A stretch of DNA of 64,000 nucleotides, taken from Arthrobacter agilis. Lineage in GTDB: Bacteria; Actinomycetota; Actinomycetes; Actinomycetales; Micrococcaceae. The notes under the pieces were generated by a model. That model was not told the DNA's origin. It saw only the letters and a program-made list of their open reading frames with translations, and made no database searches. Positions 1 to 8,600 of the stretch are shown piece after piece. The stretch lies in assembly GCF_006494655.1 (NCBI RefSeq), contig NZ_VHIM01000001.1:553266-617265 (forward strand), written 5' to 3'. Numbering within the stretch: position 1 is the first letter of the stretch; each line of letters starts with the position of its first letter. A program made the position numbers and the translations under genes.

Positions 1-722
1 TCGTTCTCCTTGGCCTTCGCCTCGAGGGGATCGGCGGCGTTTTTGTCCTCGAGCGCGGCGTGGTCTGCGTGGCGGAACTCGGCGTTCTCGTCGATCGTGA
101 CCTTGCCGTCGAGGGCGAGGATGTCACCGGCGCCCGTCTTGACGAGCGGGTTGACCTCCACGAGGGTGGCGTCCTCCTTCACGAAGACGTCCCACAGCTT
201 CAGGATGGTGTGGATGACACCATCACGCAGCTCGGGCGCGAACCCGGCGGCGTCGACGATCTCCTCCGCCTTCGCCTGGTCGATCCCGGTGCCGGGGTCG
301 ACGGCGATGCGTGCCAGCGCGTCGGGGCGTTCGACGGCGAGCTGCTCGATCTCGACGCCGCCCTCCACCGAGCACATGGCCAGGTAGTTGCGGTTGGACC
401 GGTCGAGCAGGACGGAGAAGTAGAACTCCTCGGTGATGTCCGCGCCCTGCGCGATCATCACCTTGTGGACCGTGTGCCCCTTGATGTCCATCCCGAGGAT
501 GTCCGAAGCGTAGGAGAAGGCCTCGTCGGGGGTCTTGGCGACCTTGACGCCGCCCGCCTTGCCGCGACCGCCGACCTTGACCTGGGCCTTGACGACGACG
601 ACGCCGCCGATCTTCTCGGCTGCCGCCTTTGCTTCTTCTGGGGTGTGCGCCACGATGCCGGCGAGCACGGGAACCCCGTGTGCCTCAAAGAGATCGCGCG
701 CCTGATATTCGAACAGGTCCAC
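1..722 (-). CDS. sucC: Succinate-CoA ligase (ADP-forming) subunit beta, 3' part outside window
   Basis: This is the ATP-grasp beta subunit of succinyl-CoA synthetase, the TCA-cycle enzyme that couples succinyl-CoA cleavage to ATP formation. The first 240 codons are visible, read from a GTG at 722 (protein begins as [19 protein letters not shown]), and the rest lies left of the window. The nucleotide-binding stretch with [16 protein letters not shown] is clear at about residues 45-60, and the conserved [18 protein letters not shown] segment sits near the cut end. An AAGGA ribosome binding site lies 9 nt before the GTG, which supports this start. sucD normally follows sucC and would lie outside the window. 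The call is firm; only the full length is unknown. Confidence 0.95.
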   Translation of the reverse strand, partial: MDLFEYQARDLFEAHGVPVLAGIVAHTPEEAKAAAEKIGGVVVVKAQVKVGGRGKAGGVKVAKTPDEAFSYASDILGMDIKGHTVHKVMIAQGADITEEFYFSVLLDRSNRNYLAMCSVEGGVEIEQLAVERPDALARIAVDPGTGIDQAKAEEIVDAAGFAPELRDGVIHTILKLWDVFVKEDATLVEVNPLVKTGAGDILALDGKVTIDENAEFRHADHAALEDKNAADPLEAKAKEN

Positions 723-888
723 GGGCTAGAGTCCTTCTACGTCGAAGTAGGTTTACAAGAGGGAACTTTAGCCCCCTCGGGCCTGAGGCCTTTTCCAGAC
801 TATCCGTTTAGTGAGTAAGGCCACAGTTCTATCTTTTGTAGAAATCGAGGTTCTGCTGGTAGCGCCCCGGGCCCCGTGTTCCGGGCCT

Positions 889-3384
889 TCAGGCCACCTT
901 CGTCAGCGGCGCGTAGCGCAGCAGGAGCCGCTTCTCGCCGACATCGAACCGCACCTTCGCGACCGTCTTGTCCCCCGCACCCTCGACGGCCAGCACCGTA
1001 CCGTTGCCGAAGCTCGCGTGGTTGACATGGTCGCCGACGGACACCGAGACGACCTCCTTCTGCGGCTGCACCCGACCGATCGCCTTCGCGGCGGCCGGAG
1101 CACCGCCACCGGAGAATCCGCCACCGCTGGCACCCCAGTAGGACCCGCTGAAGCGGGGACCGCTGCTGCTCCCCCCGCCGCCGGACCAGGCCGGTTTCGC
1201 AGCACCCTCCCGCTTCCAGTGGATGAGCTCCTCCGGGATCTCGCTGACGAACTGGCTCGCGGGGTTGTACTGGCTCTGGCCCCACATGCTGCGCACCTCG
1301 GACCGGGTGATGTAGAGGCGCTGGCGGGCCCGGGTGAGGCCCACGTACGCGAGGCGGCGTTCCTCCGCGAGCTCCTTCGGATCGGTGGCCGACCGCTGGT
1401 GCGGGAAGATGCCCTGCTCCATGCCGGTGAGGAACACGACGGGGAACTCGAGGCCCTTCGCCGTGTGCAGCGTCATGAGCGTGACGACACCCTGCCGGCG
1501 CGCCTCCTCGACGGCGCGCTGCACGTCGGCGGCGGACCCGTCGGGGGCGTCGGGGATCTGGTCGGCATCGGCCACGAGGGACACCTGCTCGAGGAAGTCC
1601 CCCAGCGTGCCCTCGGGATTGTCCCGCTCGAACTCGCGCACCACGGCCACGAGTTCGGCGAGGTTCTCCACGCGTGACTCGTCCTGCGGGTCGTTGCTGA
1701 TACGCAGCTGCTCGAGGTAGCCCGTCTGCTCCAGCACCGCTTCCAGGGCGGCGGACGCACCGGAACCAGCGGCCACCTCCGCGAGGTCGTCGACGAGCTT
1801 GACGAACCCCGCGACCGCGTTGACCGAGCGCGTGGCCATGCCGGGCGCCTGGTCCGCGCGCCGGAGGGCTTGCATGAAGCTGATGCGCTCACGCTCGCTG
1901 AGGGCGGCGAGAGCGTACTCGGCGCGGTCGCCGATGCCGCGCTTGGGCTCGTTCAGGATGCGCCGCAGGTTCACGACGTCGTCGGAGTTCACCAGCACCC
2001 GCAGGTACGCGAGGGCGTCCTTGATCTCCTTCCGCTCGTAGAAGCGTGTGCCGCCCACCACCTTGTACGGCAGGCCGACGCGCAGCAGGATCTCCTCGAT
2101 GGACCGGGACTGCGCGTTGGTCCGGTAGAAGACGGCCACGTCGCCGGGGCGCAGGTTCTCCTCGTCCTGGAGCCTGTCGATCTCCTCCGAGATGAAACGA
2201 GCTTCCTCGTGTTCGTTCTCGCCGACGTATCCGACGATCTTCTCGCCGCTGCCCTCGGCCGTCCAGAGGCGCTTCTCCGGCCGGTTCGGGTTGCGGGAGA
2301 TCACCGCGTTGGCCGCACTGAGGATGTTCTGGGTGGAGCGGTAGTTCTGCTCGAGCAGGATCGTGCGTGCACTCGGGTAGTCGTTCTCGAACTCGACGAT
2401 GTTCCGTACGTCGGCGCCACGGAACGCGTAGATCGACTGGTCGGAGTCACCCACCACCGTCAGCTCCGCGGGATCCTCCGTCGATTCGCCCGGCACACCG
2501 ACGATCTCGCGGACCAGGGAGTACTGCGCATGGTTGGTGTCCTGGTACTCGTCCACGAGGACGTGGCGGAAACGGCGCCGGTAGTAGTCCGCCACTCCGG
2601 GGAAGGCCCTGAACATGTAGACGGTCTGTGCGATGAGGTCGTCGAAGTCCATGGCGTTGGCCTGGCGCATGCGCTGGGCATAGCCCGTGTAGACCTCGGC
2701 GACGGCCTGTTCGAACGGGTCCGCGAGGTTGACGGTGGAGGCGAAGGACTCCTCGTCGACGAGTTCGTTCTTCAGTGCCGAGATCTTGTGCTGGATGGCC
2801 TTCGGCGGGACCTTCTTCGGGTCGAGGTCCAGGCCCTTGGCCACCAGGGTGATGAGGCGCAGGGTGTCCGCGGAGTCGTAGATCGAGAAGTTCGAGTTCA
2901 GCCCCACCGACGCCGCCTCGCGACGCAGGATCCGCACGCACGAGGAGTGGAACGTGGAGATCCACATGCGTTTCGCGACGTCGCCGATCAGCCCCTCGAT
3001 GCGCTCGCGCATCTCGGCCGCCGCCTTGTTCGTGAAGGTGATCGCGAGGATCTGCCCGGGGTGTGAACGGCCCGTGGCGAGCAGGTAGGCGATCCGGTGG
3101 CTCAGCACGCGCGTCTTGCCGGACCCTGCGCCCGCGACGATCAGGAGCGGCGAGCCGCCGTGCTTCACCGCCTCTTCCTGCTGCATGTTGAGCCCGACGA
3201 GCAGCTCCCGCGCACGCACCTCGTCCACGCCCGCCCTCGACGGCAGGTGGGCGGCCGCGGGATCCCCCGATTCAGCGGACCCTCGGACGGCGGGCGTCGC
3301 CTCATTCCCCATCGCAGCTTCGCGGGCACGCTTCTTCTCGGCGGGCGTGGGCGGGGAGACGTAGGGATCGAAAAGCATGTCCAT
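889..3384 (-). CDS. pcrA: ATP-dependent DNA helicase PcrA/UvrD family
   Basis: Superfamily 1A 3'-5' DNA helicase of 831 residues, acting in nucleotide excision repair, replication restart and plasmid replication. Walker A GAGSGKT is at about residues 85-91, followed by the UvrD TFTNKAAAEMRERI motif, the DEYQDTN Walker B, the QNYRST motif and the C-terminal TLHTAKGLEFPVVF and VGLTRAR motifs. A C-terminal Gly/Ser-rich linker leads to a short Tudor-like tail typical of actinobacterial PcrA. The open frame runs on upstream to 3684, but that extension is low-complexity, crosses a microsatellite and overlaps the symporter gene, so I start at the ATG of MDMLFDPY, the usual N-terminus of this family. 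No good ribosome binding site is visible before it. Confidence 0.95.
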   Translation of the reverse strand: MDMLFDPYVSPPTPAEKKRAREAAMGNEATPAVRGSAESGDPAAAHLPSRAGVDEVRARELLVGLNMQQEEAVKHGGSPLLIVAGAGSGKTRVLSHRIAYLLATGRSHPGQILAITFTNKAAAEMRERIEGLIGDVAKRMWISTFHSSCVRILRREAASVGLNSNFSIYDSADTLRLITLVAKGLDLDPKKVPPKAIQHKISALKNELVDEESFASTVNLADPFEQAVAEVYTGYAQRMRQANAMDFDDLIAQTVYMFRAFPGVADYYRRRFRHVLVDEYQDTNHAQYSLVREIVGVPGESTEDPAELTVVGDSDQSIYAFRGADVRNIVEFENDYPSARTILLEQNYRSTQNILSAANAVISRNPNRPEKRLWTAEGSGEKIVGYVGENEHEEARFISEEIDRLQDEENLRPGDVAVFYRTNAQSRSIEEILLRVGLPYKVVGGTRFYERKEIKDALAYLRVLVNSDDVVNLRRILNEPKRGIGDRAEYALAALSERERISFMQALRRADQAPGMATRSVNAVAGFVKLVDDLAEVAAGSGASAALEAVLEQTGYLEQLRISNDPQDESRVENLAELVAVVREFERDNPEGTLGDFLEQVSLVADADQIPDAPDGSAADVQRAVEEARRQGVVTLMTLHTAKGLEFPVVFLTGMEQGIFPHQRSATDPKELAEERRLAYVGLTRARQRLYITRSEVRSMWGQSQYNPASQFVSEIPEELIHWKREGAAKPAWSGGGGSSSGPRFSGSYWGASGGGFSGGGAPAAAKAIGRVQPQKEVVSVSVGDHVNHASFGNGTVLAVEGAGDKTVAKVRFDVGEKRLLLRYAPLTKVA

Positions 3385-3422
3385 GATGCCGTCAAGTCTA
3401 GGCCGTGCCCCCGACAGTCGCC

Positions 3423-3464
3423 GGTGGCGGTGCCGGTGCCGGTGCCGGTGCCGGTGCCGGTGCC
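3423..3464. repeat. Hexanucleotide microsatellite (GGTGCC)n
   Basis: Seven head-to-tail hexamers: one GGTGGC variant followed by six perfect GGTGCC units from 3429. They lie in the gap between the symporter terminator and the pcrA start. The array sits directly upstream of pcrA in the minus direction, so length change by slippage could alter its promoter or spacing. That effect is inference; only the repeat itself is seen. Confidence 0.9.
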
Positions 3465-3473
3465 GGAAAAGAC

Positions 3474-3507
3474 GACTGCCCCCGCCGGGGTCCCGGCGGG
3501 GGCAGTC
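3474..3507 (-). terminator. Intrinsic terminator of the AGCS symporter gene
   Basis: A perfect 16-bp inverted repeat (3474-3489 with 3492-3507) very rich in G+C. In the minus direction it is followed by a TTTT stretch. It lies 20 bp past the stop codon of the symporter gene, before the pcrA promoter region. Confidence 0.8.
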
Positions 3508-3526
3508 GATCAGCGAGGGGGTGCTG

Positions 3527-5068
3527 CTACTTCTCGCTCTGGAGCTCGTCCTTCTCGATGCCGAGGATGAGGAGCTTGCCGCTCTTGCGGTCGGCGAGGT
3601 ACTCGCGCATCTCCCGCTTGATGACGGGGAGCAGGAAGTACACGCCGAGCAGGTTGATGAACGCACAGACGAACAGTGCGGCATCCGCGAAGGCGATGAC
3701 CTGGCTGAAGGTCAGGACGCACCCGGCCACCGTGAAGAAGAGGAACACGATCTTGTAGGTGATCTCCGCCGTCTTGCCGCGACCGAACAGGTACTCCCAC
3801 GCCTTAAGGCCGTAGTAGGACCAGGTGATGAGGGTCGAGTACGCGAACAGGATGACAGCGATAGCGAGGACGATCGGGAACCAGGGGATCACCGTGGCGA
3901 AGGCGTCGGAGGTGAGGATCACGCCGTCGGGCGTATCGCCGCCGCCCTGGACCTGGTCGATGCCCGCCTGCAGGCTCGGAGCACCGGCGATGATGATGGC
4001 CAGCGCCGTCATGGTGCAGATGAGCACGGTGTCCACGAGCGGCTCGTAGAGGGCCACGAAGCCCTCACTGACCGGGCGACGGGTCTTGACCGCCGAGTGG
4101 GCGATGGCCGCGGAACCGACGCCGGCCTCGTTGGAGAAGGAGGCACGCTGGAAGCCGACGATCAGGACGCCGAGGATGCCGCCGGCGATTCCCTGCGGGT
4201 TGAAGGCGCCACTGATGATCGCTCCGAAGGCGCCGGGCACCTGTTCGATGTTGACGAGGATGACGAACAGGCATGCCAGGACGTAGACGCCGCCCATGGC
4301 GGGGACCAGGCGGGAGGTCGTGGCACCGATGGACTTGATGCCGCCCAGGATCACGATGGCGACCAGGAACGCGAGGACCAGACCGAAGATGAGTGCGGCG
4401 CCTGCGCTGCCGAGGAAGCCGTCCGCTCCGCCGGTCACGTTCTGCACCTGGGCGAAGGTCTGGTTCGCCTGGAACATGTTGCCGCCGGCCACGCCGAAGA
4501 TCAGGATCGCGACGGCGAAGATGCCGGTGAGGATCTTCGCCGGAATGCTGCCCATCTTTTGGAAGGCGATCGGAAGGTACTTGAACGGACCACCACTGAT
4601 GGTGCCGTCCTCGTGGACCTCGCGGTACTTCACGCCGAGGGTGCACTCCGCGAACTTGGTCGCCATGCCGATCAGGCCCGCGAAGATCATCCAGAACGTG
4701 GCGCCCGGGCCACCGAGGGCCATGGCCGCACCGACGCCGGCGATGTTGCCGAGACCGACGGTGCCGGAGAGTGCGGAGGTGAGGGCCTGGAAGTGGGGGA
4801 CCTCGCCCGGATCGTCCTTGGAGGAGTAACGCCCACGCACCACTTCGTATCCGACCCGCAGGCCGCGGAGCTGGGGCACTCCGAAGTAGATCGTGAAGAT
4901 GATCCCGGCAAGGATGAGCCAGGCGACGACCGCGGGGAAGCTGACGTCGCCGATCGTGATCGGGAAGAACACGATGTTGGAGAAAATCTCCGTGGGTCGT
5001 GCGAAGGCGTTGTTGATCGCCTCGTCGATGGCAGCGAGCCACCCGACATCCTCGGTGACTGTTGTCAT
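3527..5068 (-). CDS. Alanine/glycine:cation symporter (AGCS family)
   Basis: Sodium-coupled amino-acid symporter in the cytoplasmic membrane, importing alanine and/or glycine. The 513-residue protein has about eleven hydrophobic segments and the AGCS hallmarks: the GTVGLGNIAGVGAAMALGGPG glycine-rich motif, SGGPFKYL, and the ATTSRLVPAMGGVYV and SNEAGVGSAAIAHSAVKT stretches. I chose the ATG at 5068 (MTTVTEDVG), although neither this codon nor the upstream ATG at 5092 has a convincing ribosome binding site; the longer frame to 5158 looks noncoding. A strong terminator follows the gene. The divergent gene at 5231 is separated by 162 bp that hold a PhoP-box-like repeat, so shared control is possible. 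Substrate choice between alanine and glycine cannot be read from sequence. Confidence 0.92.
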   Translation of the reverse strand: MTTVTEDVGWLAAIDEAINNAFARPTEIFSNIVFFPITIGDVSFPAVVAWLILAGIIFTIYFGVPQLRGLRVGYEVVRGRYSSKDDPGEVPHFQALTSALSGTVGLGNIAGVGAAMALGGPGATFWMIFAGLIGMATKFAECTLGVKYREVHEDGTISGGPFKYLPIAFQKMGSIPAKILTGIFAVAILIFGVAGGNMFQANQTFAQVQNVTGGADGFLGSAGAALIFGLVLAFLVAIVILGGIKSIGATTSRLVPAMGGVYVLACLFVILVNIEQVPGAFGAIISGAFNPQGIAGGILGVLIVGFQRASFSNEAGVGSAAIAHSAVKTRRPVSEGFVALYEPLVDTVLICTMTALAIIIAGAPSLQAGIDQVQGGGDTPDGVILTSDAFATVIPWFPIVLAIAVILFAYSTLITWSYYGLKAWEYLFGRGKTAEITYKIVFLFFTVAGCVLTFSQVIAFADAALFVCAFINLLGVYFLLPVIKREMREYLADRKSGKLLILGIEKDELQSEK

Positions 5069-5172
5069 GGGTAGAGCGGTATGTATTGGCATCCCCCTAA
5101 TGAACAGCTTTTTCGGTGTGAAGGCAATCACAATGCCGCCACACGCGCCGAACGTCATCTGATCGCAACGCA

Positions 5173-5194
5173 GTTCACATGGCGTTCACAGGCG
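5173..5194 (+). promoter_or_regulatory. PhoP-box-like direct repeat
   Basis: Two 11-bp direct repeat units, GTTCACATGGC then GTTCACAGGCG, share GTTCACA in exact 11-bp phase. This matches the streptomycete PHO box layout (GTTCACC units repeated every 11 bp) and the mycobacterial PhoP site (TCACAGC, 4 bp, TCACAGC). The repeat ends 24 bp before the CATACT -10 hexamer (5219-5224), so it covers the -35 position, where PhoP-type activators usually bind. A PhoP-like regulator is encoded at 29030-29740. Binding is inference. Confidence 0.5.
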
Positions 5195-5218
5195 GCCATG
5201 GGACATGCACATGTCGCC

Positions 5219-5224
5219 CATACT
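5219..5224 (+). promoter_or_regulatory. -10 element of a probable leaderless promoter
   Basis: CATACT lies exactly 6 nt before the GTG start at 5231, so transcription would begin at or next to the start codon. A Shine-Dalgarno-like GGGAGG touches the GTG with no spacer and could not work as a normal ribosome binding site. No good -35 hexamer is visible; the PhoP-box-like repeat lies there instead. Confidence 0.45.
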
Positions 5225-5230
5225 GGGAGG

Positions 5231-5908
5231 GTGGCAAAGACAAGGGCTCAGATTGCACGCAAGTACGCCGCAGGCGCACCCACGCCCGCTCCTCCCCGCC
5301 CGGGCTCCGGCCAGAAGAGCAACGGCACCCTCGTGTTCATCGCGGCGGCGGTGGCCGCCCTCTTCCTGTTCTGGTACTTCCACCTGCTGACCCTCGGCCA
5401 GATGACGCAGCTCTCCGACGGCCTCCCGATGCCCGATTCCCTGATCGGCGGTTACGACGTGGCGCACGTGGAAGGCCTGCGTGCGGCCATGGACGACGAC
5501 GCCCGCGGGCAGCTCAGCTATCTCCACAAGACGGCCGGCACCCTGTTCCCGCTGATCTTCGCGTTCGCCTGGCTGCTCCTGGTGCAGCTGAACACCGGGC
5601 GGCGATGGCTGCGCTGGCTGCTATGGAGCCCGGTCCTGCTGTTCGTCGTCGTCGACCTGTGGGAGAACGTGGCCATCGATGCGATGCTCGCCCAGGCGGC
5701 GCCCGAGCCGGGAGCCGTGGCGCTGGCCTCCACACTCACCGTGCTGCGCTGGGTACTGCTCGCGGTGAGCCTCGTGGCCGGTGCCACCTCCGTGTTCCTG
5801 CCACGACGACTGCGCACACGAGGTCAGCTCACCGGGACTCCGGCGACGGGAGCACCCGCGGGCGCCGACGGCGCGACGGGCGCGAACGGGGCCACGCGGA
5901 CCGGGTAA
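5231..5908 (+). CDS. Hypothetical membrane protein with four membrane segments
   Basis: A 225-residue protein of no family I recognise. A short basic N-terminus (KTRAQIARKYAAG) precedes a membrane segment at about residues 35-55 (TLVFIAAAVAALFLFWYFH). A soluble loop of about 60 residues follows, then three hydrophobic segments: TLFPLIFAFAWLLLVQL, WLLWSPVLLFVVVDLWENV and VLRWVLLAVSLVAGATSVF. The tail is Ala/Gly/Thr-rich. The GTG at 5231 fits a leaderless promoter (CATACT 6 nt upstream); an in-frame ATG at 5198 is the alternative. The gene stands behind a PhoP-box-like repeat and just ahead of tRNA-Arg. The ordered extracytoplasmic loop suggests a small-molecule or stress-sensing membrane protein, but function is unknown. 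Confidence 0.75.
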   Translation: MAKTRAQIARKYAAGAPTPAPPRPGSGQKSNGTLVFIAAAVAALFLFWYFHLLTLGQMTQLSDGLPMPDSLIGGYDVAHVEGLRAAMDDDARGQLSYLHKTAGTLFPLIFAFAWLLLVQLNTGRRWLRWLLWSPVLLFVVVDLWENVAIDAMLAQAAPEPGAVALASTLTVLRWVLLAVSLVAGATSVFLPRRLRTRGQLTGTPATGAPAGADGATGANGATRTG

Positions 5909-5944
5909 GCTAGGACCGCCGCATCGGTGATCCACCGGTGGCGC

Positions 5945-6018
5945 GCCTCTGTAGCTCAGTAGGATAGAGCGTCCCTCTCCTAAAGGGAAGGTCGTCGGTT
6001 CGATTCCGGCCAGGGGCA
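5945..6018 (+). tRNA. tRNA-Arg (anticodon CCT)
   Basis: Full cloverleaf. The acceptor stem GCCTCTG pairs with CAGGGGC (6011-6017, one G-T wobble) and the discriminator is A. The D stem is GCTC/GAGC. The anticodon stem TCCCT/AGGGA encloses the loop CTCCTAA, giving anticodon CCT at 5979-5981, which reads the rare AGG arginine codon. The T loop is TTCGATT on a GTCGG/CCGGC stem. CCA is not encoded in full (CAC follows the discriminator region). Confidence 0.95.
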
Positions 6019-6095
6019 CCACGGCCCGGTGTCCGACACCGGATGACGGGGAGGGCGGGCCGGCGCCCGTCCTCCCCTCGTCTCGGAGGGAACGC

Positions 6096-6521
6096 ATGGC
6101 CGGCTCGGGGCCCAGCATCACGGTGACAGCCCTGTGCCTGCTCGATGCCCGCGGGCGCCTGGTGCTCGTGCGGAAGCGCGGGACCTCCCTCTTCATGCAG
6201 CCCGGCGGCAAGCCCGAACCCGGGGAGGACGCCGCACAGGCAGGCGTCCGCGAACTGTTCGAGGAGCTGGGCCTCGCGGCGACCGTCGGGGATCTCGAAC
6301 CGCTCGGCAGGTGGCGCGGCCCGGCGGCCAACGAGGCGGACACCCTGCTCATCGCCACCGTGTTCCTGTGCCCGCTTCCCGGCCCGCCGATCATCGGCGC
6401 CGAGATCGAGGAGCTGGACTGGCTCGATCTCGACGTGGCCCCGCTGCGGCACGACCTGGCCCCGCTCCTGACGGACTTCGTGGTGCCGGCCCTGCTGGCG
6501 CGCAGGGGCCAGCGCGCCTGA
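6096..6521 (+). CDS. Nudix hydrolase
   Basis: A 141-residue protein that hydrolyses a nucleoside diphosphate linked to another group, possibly an oxidised nucleotide. The complete Nudix box runs from about residue 38 to 60 (GGKPEPGEDAAQAGVREL then FEELGL), with the glutamates that bind magnesium in REXXEE spacing. The N-terminal strand LDARGRLVLVRKRG and the length fit the MutT-like fold. It is a single gene between tRNA-Arg and a convergent ABC exporter. The substrate cannot be predicted from sequence. Confidence 0.9.
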   Translation: MAGSGPSITVTALCLLDARGRLVLVRKRGTSLFMQPGGKPEPGEDAAQAGVRELFEELGLAATVGDLEPLGRWRGPAANEADTLLIATVFLCPLPGPPIIGAEIEELDWLDLDVAPLRHDLAPLLTDFVVPALLARRGQRA

Positions 6522-6545
6522 CATCCGTCCTCGGAGCCGCGGAAG

Positions 6546-6563
6546 CCCGCTCGAGTGAGCGGG
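6546..6563. terminator. Candidate bidirectional terminator
   Basis: CCCGCTC, loop GAGT, then GAGCGGG, in the 53-bp gap between the convergent Nudix and ABC exporter genes. There is no T-tract on either side, so termination is only suggested. Confidence 0.4.
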
Positions 6564-6574
6564 AGCGACCCTCC

Positions 6575-8482
6575 TCAGGCGCCGCTCAGCGCCCCGGTCT
6601 CCTCGTCGGCCGCGACGTTCTTCTGCACCGCGAACTGGGTGCGGTGCAGTTCCTCGTACCGCCCGGCGAGCGCGAGCAGCTCGTCGTGCGAACCGCGCTC
6701 CACGATGTTCCCGTCCTCGATGACGAGGATCATGTCCGCGCTGCGGATCGTCGAGAGCCGGTGCGCGATCACCATCGCCGTGCGGCCCTCGAGCGCCTCG
6801 CTGAGCGCCGCCTGCACCGCTGCTTCCGACGTGGAATCGAGCGCCGCCGTCGCCTCGTCGAGGATGACGACGCGCGGTTGTGCGAGCAGCAGGCGCGCGA
6901 TGGTCATCCGCTGGCGCTCACCGCCGGAAAGCCGATAGCCGCGCTCCCCCACCATGGTGTCCAGCTGATCGGGCAGGGACCGGACGAGCTGTTCGAGGCG
7001 GGCGCGCCGCACGGCGTCCCACACCTCGTCCTCCGACGCATCCGGGCGGGCCAGCCGGAGGTTGGAGAGGATGGTCTCGTGGAACAGGTGTCCGTCCTGT
7101 GTCACCATGCCGAGCGTCTGCCGCATCGACGCGAAGGTCACGTCGCGCACATCGGCACCGGCGAGGCGCACCGCACCGCCGTCGACGTCGTACAGGCGGG
7201 CCAGCAGCTGGGCGATGGTGGACTTCCCCGCGCCCGAGGTGCCCACGAGGGCCACGGTCTGACCGGGCTCGATGCGGAAGGAGATGCCGTGGAGGACCTC
7301 CTCGCCGCCTCGGGTGTCGAGCGTCGCGACCTCCTCGAGCGACGCCAGTGACACCTTGTCGGCGGACGGGTAGGCGAAACGCACGTCGTCGAACTCGACG
7401 GCGACGGGACCCGCCGGCACGCTCGCGGCGTCGTCCTTCTCCTGGATGAGCGGCTCGAGATCGAGCACCTCGAAGACGCGCTCGAAGCTCACGATGGCGC
7501 TCATGATCTCCACGCGCGCATTGGCGAGGCTGGTCAGCGGGGCGTAGAGGCGCGTGAGCAGGAGAGCGAGCGTGACGACCTCGCCCGTATCGAGCTGGCC
7601 CCTCAGCGCGAGGAACCCGCCGAGTCCGTAGACGAGGGCCAGCGCGAGGGCGGAGACCAGCATGAGGGCCGTGAAGAACACGAACTGCAGCATCGCCGTG
7701 CGCACCCCGATGTCCCGCACGCGTGCGGCGCGCAGGCGGAACTCCTCGGCCTCCTCGTCCGGCCTGCCGAACAGTTTCACCAGGGTGGCCCCGGGCGCGG
7801 AGAACCGCTCGGTCATCTGCGTGCTCATGGCCGAGTTGTGGTCCGCGGCCTCGCGGCGGAGGGCGGCGAGGCGGCTGCCCATGCGACGGGCGGGGATGAG
7901 GAAGATGGGCAGCATGATCACGGCGAGCACCGTGACGAGCCAGGAGGTGCTCAGCATGACCGCGAGCGTGAGGATCAGCGCCACGAGGTTGGTGACCACT
8001 CCGGACAGCGTCCCGCTGAAGGCCTGCTGGGCGCCGATGACGTCGTTGTTCAGGCGGCTGACGAGCGCTCCGGTGCGGGTCCGGGTGAAGAAGGCGATCG
8101 GCATCCGCTGCACGTGGTTGAACACGGCGGTCCGCAGGTCGAGGATCACGCCCTCGCCGATCCTCGCGGAGAACCAGCGGGTCACGAGGGACACCGCGGC
8201 ATCCGCGACGGCGACCATCGCGATCACGACGGCGAGCCACACCACCGTGCGGACCTCGCCCTGCGCCACGATCACGTCCACCACCTGTCCGGCCAGTACG
8301 GGCGTCGCCACCGCGAGGAAGGCGCCCGCGACGGACAGGAGGACGAAGAACACCAGCTTGGAGCGGTAGGGCACGGCGAACGTGAAGATCCGGCGCACCG
8401 ATTCCTTCGAGAATCCGTGCTTGCCGTTCCGGGCGGTCGAGATCTTGTACAGCGAGCTCCAGGCCGCGCCTTCCATGCTCAT
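6575..8482 (-). CDS. ABC transporter, fused permease and ATP-binding (exporter type)
   Basis: A 635-residue half-transporter that works as a dimer to export a lipid or drug-like substrate. Six membrane segments fill residues 40-330, with the exporter hallmark VSRLNNDVIGAQQAFSGT. The nucleotide-binding domain has Walker A GTSGAGKS, Q-loop GMVTQDGHLF, signature LSGGERQRM, Walker B VVILDEATAALDS and the switch histidine in AMVIAHRLSTIRSADMI. I set the start at the ATG at 8482, because AAGGA lies 6 nt before it; an ATG at 8488 is adjacent. The frame stays open to 9709, but that stretch is antisense to the amino-acid binding protein and is not real. The substrate is unknown. Confidence 0.93.
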   Translation of the reverse strand: MSMEGAAWSSLYKISTARNGKHGFSKESVRRIFTFAVPYRSKLVFFVLLSVAGAFLAVATPVLAGQVVDVIVAQGEVRTVVWLAVVIAMVAVADAAVSLVTRWFSARIGEGVILDLRTAVFNHVQRMPIAFFTRTRTGALVSRLNNDVIGAQQAFSGTLSGVVTNLVALILTLAVMLSTSWLVTVLAVIMLPIFLIPARRMGSRLAALRREAADHNSAMSTQMTERFSAPGATLVKLFGRPDEEAEEFRLRAARVRDIGVRTAMLQFVFFTALMLVSALALALVYGLGGFLALRGQLDTGEVVTLALLLTRLYAPLTSLANARVEIMSAIVSFERVFEVLDLEPLIQEKDDAASVPAGPVAVEFDDVRFAYPSADKVSLASLEEVATLDTRGGEEVLHGISFRIEPGQTVALVGTSGAGKSTIAQLLARLYDVDGGAVRLAGADVRDVTFASMRQTLGMVTQDGHLFHETILSNLRLARPDASEDEVWDAVRRARLEQLVRSLPDQLDTMVGERGYRLSGGERQRMTIARLLLAQPRVVILDEATAALDSTSEAAVQAALSEALEGRTAMVIAHRLSTIRSADMILVIEDGNIVERGSHDELLALAGRYEELHRTQFAVQKNVAADEETGALSGA

Positions 8483-8600
8483 AGCCATTCCTTCCATGGA
8501 TGCCAGTCCCAGCTTAGGCGCCGGTGTTCTGGACCCCCGCCGCAACACTTCGGAACAATAAGTGCATGCTCCGGTGTTCACCTCAGTAGTGTTCACGTCC

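Noticed and set aside
3385..3684. Extension of pcrA by 100 residues upstream
   Set aside because: It translates the microsatellite (repeated His-Arg) and overlaps the symporter gene and its terminator.
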